7,966 nt of DNA from the NCBI GenBank assembly GCA_007129985.1, contig SKUL01000285.1, positions 1 to 7,966 of the forward strand, written 5' to 3'. A program made the position numbers and the translations under genes. The notes beneath the pieces are model-generated. The model saw only the letters and a list, made by a program, of their open reading frames with translations, searched no databases and was not told where the DNA came from. The stretch's first letter is position 1, and every line of letters starts with the position of its first letter. Shown in pieces: positions 1 through 5,075 of this stretch. Source of the stretch: Flavobacteriales bacterium (lineage in GTDB: Bacteria > Bacteroidota > Bacteroidia > Flavobacteriales_D > SKUL01).

Positions 1-1721
1 ATTTGCTGAAGCAACACCGCGTTAAACTGATGCTGCAGAAAGTCGAGTGCGTAGTTCGATTCAAAACCGGTGCTGGCACTGTCGCCCTGCATGTAGGTGT
101 ACCCAATCCGCAAAGATGAAAACGGCGATTTTTCACCCAGAAGCGCTTTCAGGTTGGCCTGAAAACCCAATTCCAGTCCGTTGATGTTGAGCGTTGTGAT
201 ATTCGCTGCCTGCGTAATGTCAGAGCCTTCAAACCGAATCCAATCAATAAGATTCACGCCTTCGCGACGGAAAAAGGTAGCCACTCCGCTCACGTGTTTG
301 CCAAAGTATTTGAGTCCGCCCTCGTAATTGACAGACGACTCCGGCGTGAGGTCAATGCTACCCACGGCGCCGCCCAGATTGTAGTACAAATCAGTAAAAG
401 TGGGGAAACGAACAGAGCGGTTCCAGCTTGCGTAGGGCCTGAAATGCTTCCCCATCTGATAGGCCACGTCTATCCCGGGAAAAACCTCGTCTTCAAAAGC
501 TGTGTTCATATTGTAGAGCATCCCTGCCGACACAAAGAGGTTTTTGAAGTTGAGGTTGTGCTCCGCGTAAATACTCAGGTTTTCACGTCCGTCTGCACGG
601 GTAAACATGGCCGACGGGTGCTCACCGCTCACGCTCACAGGATTGTCCACCGCTTGCCCCAACACATTGCTCTGTATTTGTTCGCTGCGGTATTCAATCC
701 CAACGGTGGTAACCCCTGCTTTCCATTTGTAACTGGCATCTGCCTCCAGACCCCAGCTTTCGGTGCGGTGGTAGTTGTGGCCCTGGTACCACGATGGCGC
801 GGTGTCGTTGCCCATCACAAAGAAATTGTCATCGGTTCGCCTGTAGAAACCATCGCCCTCGCGGAAAAGCTCAAAGCGGTCGCGGTGTTCGCGGTAGTAC
901 CCCCGCACGCTGAGGCTGAGGTTTTCATGAAGCTGCATTTTGTCGGAAACGGACACAAAGCGAGTGCTGGTTTCTTCAAACTGATTGGGAAAGAATGCGC
1001 TGTAGAATGTGCTGGCACCAAAGGCCTTCTGGTTGTAACCGGCGTTGATGATAATCTCGTGGTTTTTAAGGTGTGCGGCGCTCTGCAGAAAGGCGTTGTT
1101 CCAGATGAAATCGGTGTTGCGCATAAAACCATCGGAGCCCCTGCGATTGTATGAAAAGCTGTGATTCCAGTTGCCGGTATTAAGCGTAACGTGTGCACCT
1201 GCGCCAAACAAGCCGTGTTGACCCGCCATCAGTTCGGCACCTACCTGATTCTCGCCACGTGTGCGGGTAATGATGTTGATGGCTCCGGCAAAGGCATTGG
1301 GCCCGAAAACACGCGAAGCTCCGCCGTGGAGCACCTCAATGCGCTCAATTTGGTTGAGGTCAACCGGAAGGTTCATGCTGTGGTGGCCCGTCTGCGGGTC
1401 GGTCATCTTGATGCCGTTAATCAGAATCAGGGTTTGGTCAAAGGTTCCGCCGCGGATGCTCACGTCGCTCTGTACGCCAAACTGTCCGCGCTGTCTGATA
1501 TCCACGCTCATCACAAATTCAAGCAATTCTGACAAGCTCTGAACAGGAGCCTGCTCAATTTCGGCGCGGTCAATCACTGTAACCTGTCTCGCAACCTGCT
1601 CAAGGGTGGATGGATGACGGTGGCTCGAAACCACTACTTCCTTGAGGTGTTGGGTGGTGTCTGTTTGGGATTGGGCAATAGAAAAACAAAAAAGAGCCAG
1701 CAGTAGCAAGGGGGTTCTCAT
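1..1721 (-). CDS. TonB-dependent outer-membrane receptor (BtuB/Cir-like), C-terminus beyond window
   Basis: Outer-membrane active transporter: a TonB-gated beta-barrel that takes up a scarce ligand such as a cobamide, siderophore or metal chelate. Reading down from the ATG at 1719-1721 the frame stays open to the left edge, giving 573 residues. Residues 1-19 are a signal peptide (hydrophobic LLLLALFCFSIA, then QSQ). A TonB-box-like KEVVVSS lies at 27-33. The plug domain spans about 43-155 and shows SIRGGTFDQTLILING (88-103), IERIEVLHGG (125-134) and the plug-end NAFAGAINIITR (142-153). From about 160 the sequence is barrel-like, with alternating aromatic strands. There is no N-terminal carboxypeptidase-like domain, so this is not a SusC-type receptor. 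Family members have about 600-680 residues, so perhaps 30-100 are missing. It is divergent from the ureohydrolase gene, 97 bp away. The ligand cannot be read from the sequence; no cobalamin riboswitch fits in the short leader. The class is secure and the substrate open. Confidence 0.93.
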   Translation of the reverse strand, partial: MRTPLLLLALFCFSIAQSQTDTTQHLKEVVVSSHRHPSTLEQVARQVTVIDRAEIEQAPVQSLSELLEFVMSVDIRQRGQFGVQSDVSIRGGTFDQTLILINGIKMTDPQTGHHSMNLPVDLNQIERIEVLHGGASRVFGPNAFAGAINIITRTRGENQVGAELMAGQHGLFGAGAHVTLNTGNWNHSFSYNRRGSDGFMRNTDFIWNNAFLQSAAHLKNHEIIINAGYNQKAFGASTFYSAFFPNQFEETSTRFVSVSDKMQLHENLSLSVRGYYREHRDRFELFREGDGFYRRTDDNFFVMGNDTAPSWYQGHNYHRTESWGLEADASYKWKAGVTTVGIEYRSEQIQSNVLGQAVDNPVSVSGEHPSAMFTRADGRENLSIYAEHNLNFKNLFVSAGMLYNMNTAFEDEVFPGIDVAYQMGKHFRPYASWNRSVRFPTFTDLYYNLGGAVGSIDLTPESSVNYEGGLKYFGKHVSGVATFFRREGVNLIDWIRFEGSDITQAANITTLNINGLELGFQANLKALLGEKSPFSSLRIGYTYMQGDSASTGFESNYALDFLQHQFNAVLLQQ

Positions 1722-1748
1722 AAGTGGGGTGGGTTGTGGTTTGGGCGG

Positions 1749-1756
1749 CAATTTTA
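1749..1756 (-). promoter_or_regulatory. Candidate -7 box for the TonB-dependent receptor
   Basis: On the minus strand this reads TAAAATTG, matching the Bacteroidota -7 consensus TAnnTTTG at all but one fixed position (A for the first T). It lies 27 bp upstream of the receptor start codon, a normal leader length. No clear TTTG -33 element sits at the expected distance, so the call is weak. Confidence 0.3.
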
Positions 1757-1790
1757 AGGATTATCGCCGAACTACCTGAATCGAAACCCA

Positions 1791-1798
1791 TATCTTCG
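1791..1798 (+). promoter_or_regulatory. Candidate -7 box for the ureohydrolase gene
   Basis: TATCTTCG matches the Bacteroidota sigma-A -7 consensus TAnnTTTG except for C in place of the third T. It ends 20 bp before the ATG at 1819, giving a very short leader typical of Flavobacteriia promoters. No convincing -33 TTTG was found upstream. It lies about 35 bp from the candidate box on the opposite strand, so the two divergent promoters would share this 97-bp region. Confidence 0.42.
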
Positions 1799-1818
1799 CT
1801 CCCTGAAATTGATTCCAA

Positions 1819-2859
1819 ATGACCAAGGAAGAACTCATTGAACAGTTTAACCCCAATGACCCGGGAAGCAACGATGCCGGCATTTTCGGATTGCCCTTTT
1901 CATGTGAGCAATCAGATATGGTGTTGATACCGGTGCCCTGGGAGGCCACGGTAAGCTACCGGGAGGGTGCCGCGCTGGGTCCGGCGGCCATTTTGGATGC
2001 ATCGTATCAGGTAGATCTTCATCACTACGACTATCCTGATTTGTGGAAACGCGGTATTGCGCTGGATGATTTACCCGGAAAACTGGGTTTACTGTCGAAA
2101 CGAACGCGCGAACATGCAACACAAATCATTGAGGCCTTGGAGCAGGGGGCATGTCCACAGGAGGACCCCGAAATGATACAACTCTACGATTCAGTGGCAG
2201 AGGCATGTGGCCAAATGAACCGATGGGTGGAGGAGCGCACTTCCTATTGGTTGGATCAAGGTAAAAAAGTTGGGCTTATTGGCGGCGATCATAGCAGTCC
2301 CTTGGGGTACTACCGCGCACTTGCCAAGCGCCACAACGATTTTGGCATGTTGGTGATTGATGCCCACATGGATTTGAGAAATGCCTATGAAGGTTTCAAA
2401 TATTCGCACGCGTCCATTTTCTACAACACCCTTCAACTTCCGCAGGTATCGCAAATGGTACAGGTTGGAATTCGCGATTACTGTACCGAAGAAGTGGATT
2501 TTGCCAAAAGTCAGGGTGAGCGCATTGCGGTGTATTACGACCGCTTGATTCAGCGAGAAATGATGCGAGGCGTAACGTGGCATCAGTTGGTAGAATACAT
2601 TATCGCTAAGCTGCCCCAAAAGGTATTTGTAACCGTTGATATTGACGGATTGGATGCCTCGCTGTGTCCCAATACAGGTACGCCGGTTCCGGGAGGATTG
2701 CAATACGAACAATTGGCGTATTTGCTCTTCAGACTTGGTGAAAGCAACAAGGAAATCATTGGTTTTGACCTCTGTGAAGTAGCTCCCGGACAAGACGATT
2801 GGGATGGAAATGTCGGGGCGAGGGTGTTGTATCAGCTTTGTGGTATGCTCCTTAAATAG
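1819..2859 (+). CDS. Arginase/agmatinase-superfamily ureohydrolase, possibly guanidine hydrolase-like
   Basis: Cytoplasmic binuclear-metal hydrolase of the ureohydrolase family (arginase, agmatinase, formimidoylglutamase, guanidine hydrolase), which cleaves a guanidino or formimino group to release urea or a related product. All six metal ligands are visible: H158 in GGDHSS (155-160), D181, H183 and D185 in DAHMD (181-185), D274 and D276 in DIDGLD (274-279). Also present are the family's SYREGAALGPAAIL segment (46-59), HAS (197-199) and a C-terminal Glu in DLCE (317-320). The usual DPxxAPGTG is DASLCPNTG here. At 346 residues it exceeds typical agmatinases (about 300-320). The extra length is an N-terminal segment with NPNDPG and FGLPF, plus about 100 residues between the GP motif and GGDHS. 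I recall FGLPF...IPVPWE...SYQVDL from agmatinase-family proteins related to the cyanobacterial guanidine hydrolase GdmH. An in-frame TGA 15 nt upstream makes this ATG the first possible start. The superfamily is certain and the substrate is not. Confidence 0.93.
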   Translation: MTKEELIEQFNPNDPGSNDAGIFGLPFSCEQSDMVLIPVPWEATVSYREGAALGPAAILDASYQVDLHHYDYPDLWKRGIALDDLPGKLGLLSKRTREHATQIIEALEQGACPQEDPEMIQLYDSVAEACGQMNRWVEERTSYWLDQGKKVGLIGGDHSSPLGYYRALAKRHNDFGMLVIDAHMDLRNAYEGFKYSHASIFYNTLQLPQVSQMVQVGIRDYCTEEVDFAKSQGERIAVYYDRLIQREMMRGVTWHQLVEYIIAKLPQKVFVTVDIDGLDASLCPNTGTPVPGGLQYEQLAYLLFRLGESNKEIIGFDLCEVAPGQDDWDGNVGARVLYQLCGMLLK

Positions 2860-2888
2860 TGTCTTCGTATTTGTTGAAATCACTTTTG

Positions 2889-2932
2889 ATAACATTCCCG
2901 TAACATAGGGTTAAGAAATGCTTAACACAAAG
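2889..2932 (+). promoter_or_regulatory. Four 11-bp direct repeats, Pho-box-like operator
   Basis: Four hexamers recur at an exact 11-bp spacing: ATAACA at 2889, GTAACA at 2900, TTAAGA at 2911 and TTAACA at 2922. The spacers (TTCCC, TAGGG, AATGC, CAAAG) are unrelated. An 11-bp period of direct hexamer repeats is the geometry of PhoB/PhoP operators, and TTAACA-like hexamers with 5-bp spacers are the Bacillus PhoP form. The array lies 99 bp upstream of a two-gene operon that includes a PiT-like permease, which suits phosphate control. The Bacteroidota Pho box itself is recalled only loosely, so the regulator is inferred. The last two repeats also form the inverted repeat GTTAAG-N5-CTTAAC (2910-2926), so a dimeric regulator reading a palindrome is an alternative. 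No strong -7 box was seen downstream; TACATTG at 3001-3007 is the nearest resemblance. Confidence 0.5.
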
Positions 2933-3031
2933 GCAGGGTTTCACTCAATTATCCATCGCATTTTTGCGTGGTATGTCAACCAATCGATTGCACAGGATGC
3001 TACATTGCGGATGAGCGAATACTAAACATCC

Positions 3032-3811
3032 ATGAGGTTTAAAAAGAAGCACATCCGTATTTTTTTGGTGGAGATTGTATCCAGCCTGATGTTTTCGCTG
3101 GCTTATTTTATTCTGCTCGGAAGAGTAGTTTCCGATTCATTTACGCTTAACCTGCTGGAGCTTTCTGCGCTTGTTGCTTTTATTTATGTAGTGGCAATTT
3201 TCGTGAGTTCTTATCGCTTTGAGGCGGACCTGTTTCCTTTTTACTCGCTTTTACGAGGTCTTTTTGAGCGAACATGGGTACCGGTTTGGCTTAACCTTCC
3301 GGCGCAATTCATTGGCACTATGCTTGGTTTTACTTCTTACCTGATTATGAAGGATTCGGTACTTACCTTATCTCCCGTAGCAGATATCGGGGCAGTATCG
3401 TCATTTGAAATTGGTGATTCCTGGATGCACGCTTTTGCCCAGGGTGTGCTGGTGTTCATTCTTATCTATTCAATCCTCATTATTCGCAAGTTGTTTGTAT
3501 TGAAGGGTATGACGGGAACATTACTCATAGCCATTCTGGTTTTTGTGTTGGCAGCCTTGTCATTGCCTCTTGATCGAATTTCAGTCATTGCATGGCCGCA
3601 AGACATGGTTTTGAATGTGTACCATCATATTCAAAGTGGAGACAGATGGGCAAGCAATAATCGTACATTGTTGTCGGCAGCAGTGGTATTGATAACCATT
3701 GCGCTTGCATACATCAAAGCAAATCAATACATGCGTCCGGCAGAAACCCCGGTTGATTCGGCTGAACCGGGAGAGTTCGTGGGAGATTTCAGCAAAGATT
3801 ACGACATTTAA
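3032..3811 (+). CDS. Six-helix membrane protein with aquaporin-like (MIP) plan lacking NPA motifs
   Basis: Integral inner-membrane protein of unknown function, 259 residues. Helices lie at about 8-30, 39-60, 84-107, 130-155, 158-179 and 210-228. Long polar or aromatic loops follow helices 2 and 5, exactly where major intrinsic proteins carry their NPA half-helices. The similarities are short: IRIFLVEIVSSLMFSLAYF resembles an aquaporin helix 1, with E14 at its conserved Glu; LPAQFIGTMLG (89-99) resembles the helix-3 AQxxGAxLG; helix 4 has Q137 where a Glu is usual. The NPA positions appear to read ADL (65-67) and WPQ (188-190), so a normal water or glycerol channel is unlikely. The C-terminal tail (about 233-259) is acidic and soluble. 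An in-frame TAA 9 nt upstream fixes the start. It sits 5 bp before the PiT-like gene and is almost certainly co-transcribed with it. The family assignment is inference; the membrane nature is clear. Confidence 0.88.
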   Translation: MRFKKKHIRIFLVEIVSSLMFSLAYFILLGRVVSDSFTLNLLELSALVAFIYVVAIFVSSYRFEADLFPFYSLLRGLFERTWVPVWLNLPAQFIGTMLGFTSYLIMKDSVLTLSPVADIGAVSSFEIGDSWMHAFAQGVLVFILIYSILIIRKLFVLKGMTGTLLIAILVFVLAALSLPLDRISVIAWPQDMVLNVYHHIQSGDRWASNNRTLLSAAVVLITIALAYIKANQYMRPAETPVDSAEPGEFVGDFSKDYDI

Positions 3812-3816
3812 GCACA

Positions 3817-4950
3817 ATGGAGCAACCCGTTTCGCAGCAGCCCACCCTTGGTTCAGCAATAATTGGAGACCGTCGGTACAAGATTCTGAGCCTTTTCTTT
3901 TTCAGGGAGCGCACCTTTTTCAGATTGGTTGCTTTTTGTCTGTTTTGCTCAGCTATTTTCTATCCCTATCCGGCCATTGCCATGTGGATTGGGTTCATCT
4001 TTGCCGCCTACTCTGCCATTGCGAACGACTCCATTCAGACCATCGGTACTTTTATCGCCTCCAACGAAGACCGAAAATGGTGGCACTTGTGGCTCTTTAT
4101 TGGTGCTATTTTCCTGCTGACTTCTTTCTACAGTTGGTACACTTTTGATGGCGACGTGTCTTTCCAGCGACTTTCCTCCAAAGGATTTTCTGAATCGCCT
4201 ACGTCTTTTCACTTTTTGCAGCTCATTTCACCGCTTATTCTGTTGATAATCACGCGTCTCAGAATGCCGGTGTCTACCACCTTCATGCTATTGAGCGTGT
4301 TCAGCTCCGATGGCGGCGCCATTCTTGCCGTTACCCAGAAAAGCCTTACCGGATACTTTGTGGCCTTTGGAATGGCCATTTTTGTGTGGTACTTTCTCTC
4401 CAAACTGATTTCTAAATTGGTTCAGGGTGAGCCGCATCCATACTGGAGAGTAGCTCAATGGACCATAAGCGGTGCCTTGTGGTCGGTTTGGATTATGCAG
4501 GATGCGGCCAATATTGCCATCTTCCTGAACAGGCAGCTAAGCATTTGGGAATACATTGCTTTTGCTGGTTTTATCTTCTTTGGATTAGGCTTGCTTTTTT
4601 ATCTGCGTGGGGATAAAATCCAGGCCATTGTAAAGGAGAAATCGAGCGTAACAGATGTGCGTGCCGCATCGGTGATTGACCTTGTTTACGCATTCATACT
4701 CTTTTTCTTCAAAGAGGTTAGCACCATGCCCATGAGTACAACATGGGTGTTTTTAGGCTTACTCGGCGGACGCGAAATTGCCATGCAGCTTACTCCTCAC
4801 GCCGAAACCAACCGCTCCATGCGTAGCACCATCGGGCTTGTTCTGCGCGATGCGGGTTTTGCCTTTATCGGGCTTGTTATTTCGGTGGCGCTTGCGGTTG
4901 CGATCAATCCGGTGATCCAGGAAGAGCTCGCTCAACTGCTGGGGCTGTAG
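3817..4950 (+). CDS. Divergent PiT-family (inorganic phosphate transporter-like) permease
   Basis: Inner-membrane permease of 377 residues, probably a distant member of the PiT family of cation/phosphate symporters. PiT proteins have two inverted repeats, each with a GANDxxNxxGT motif and a PVSTTH motif, and all four places are recognisable. Repeat 1 has SAIANDSIQTIGTF (66-79) and RMPVSTTFMLL (149-159). Repeat 2 has MQDAANIAIFL (227-237) and TMPMSTTWVFLG (303-314). About ten hydrophobic helices are visible between 34 and 363, and a short charged loop (about 199-211) divides the halves. The differences are notable: the His of STTH is Phe in repeat 1 and Trp in repeat 2, and the Asn of the second ND is Gln. 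The length is a little below typical PiT (about 400-500). The gene follows the aquaporin-like gene after 5 bp and lies downstream of the Pho-box-like array. Phosphate is the default substrate guess; sulfate or another oxyanion is possible. No start codon further upstream would suit better. Confidence 0.85.
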   Translation: MEQPVSQQPTLGSAIIGDRRYKILSLFFFRERTFFRLVAFCLFCSAIFYPYPAIAMWIGFIFAAYSAIANDSIQTIGTFIASNEDRKWWHLWLFIGAIFLLTSFYSWYTFDGDVSFQRLSSKGFSESPTSFHFLQLISPLILLIITRLRMPVSTTFMLLSVFSSDGGAILAVTQKSLTGYFVAFGMAIFVWYFLSKLISKLVQGEPHPYWRVAQWTISGALWSVWIMQDAANIAIFLNRQLSIWEYIAFAGFIFFGLGLLFYLRGDKIQAIVKEKSSVTDVRAASVIDLVYAFILFFFKEVSTMPMSTTWVFLGLLGGREIAMQLTPHAETNRSMRSTIGLVLRDAGFAFIGLVISVALAVAINPVIQEELAQLLGL

Positions 4951-5003
4951 TCAAAATCAACTCTTTTGGTTTAAGGTAAAAGCTACTCTTGGCTTTCCTA
5001 TCT

Positions 5004-5021
5004 AAAGGCTAAAATGCCTTT
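5004..5021 (+). terminator. Probable intrinsic terminator after the PiT-like operon
   Basis: AAAGGC (5004-5009) pairs perfectly with GCCTTT (5016-5021) around a 6-nt loop, followed by the T-rich GTTGTTG. It lies 53 bp after the permease stop and 54 bp before the protease start, a suitable place to separate the two units. A weaker 5-bp hairpin (AAAGC 4979-4983 with GCTTT 4992-4996) lies just upstream. The stem is short and the T tract interrupted, so termination may be partial. Confidence 0.5.
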
Positions 5022-5075
5022 GTTGTTGCACGCTGTTTTCCTCAACTTTATCGGGCATTACCAAAACCAATCTGT

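Noticed and set aside
294..1154. A 286-codon open frame on the plus strand
   Set aside because: It lies wholly opposite the TonB-dependent receptor, which has a signal peptide, plug motifs and barrel strands in one unbroken frame. The plus-strand protein shows no family motifs.
1722..1818. Possible cobalamin riboswitch before the BtuB-like receptor
   Set aside because: The whole gap is 97 bp and the leader after the candidate promoter is under 30 bp, far too short for a cobalamin riboswitch.
2191..2895. A 234-codon open frame on the minus strand
   Set aside because: It is antisense to the ureohydrolase, whose catalytic motifs span the same bases. The minus-strand product has no recognisable domain.
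2910..2926. Inverted repeat GTTAAG-N5-CTTAAC as a terminator for the ureohydrolase gene
   Set aside because: The stem is AT-rich, only 6 bp, and lacks a following T tract. It is better explained as part of the 11-bp direct-repeat array.
2957..2968. Small palindrome CGCA-TTTT-TGCG
   Set aside because: A 4-bp stem is expected by chance and no regulatory link is visible.
2918..3025. A 35-codon ORF between the ureohydrolase and the aquaporin-like gene
   Set aside because: It starts inside the direct-repeat array, has no recognisable motif, and ends at the TAA 9 nt upstream of the next start codon. It is most likely leader sequence.
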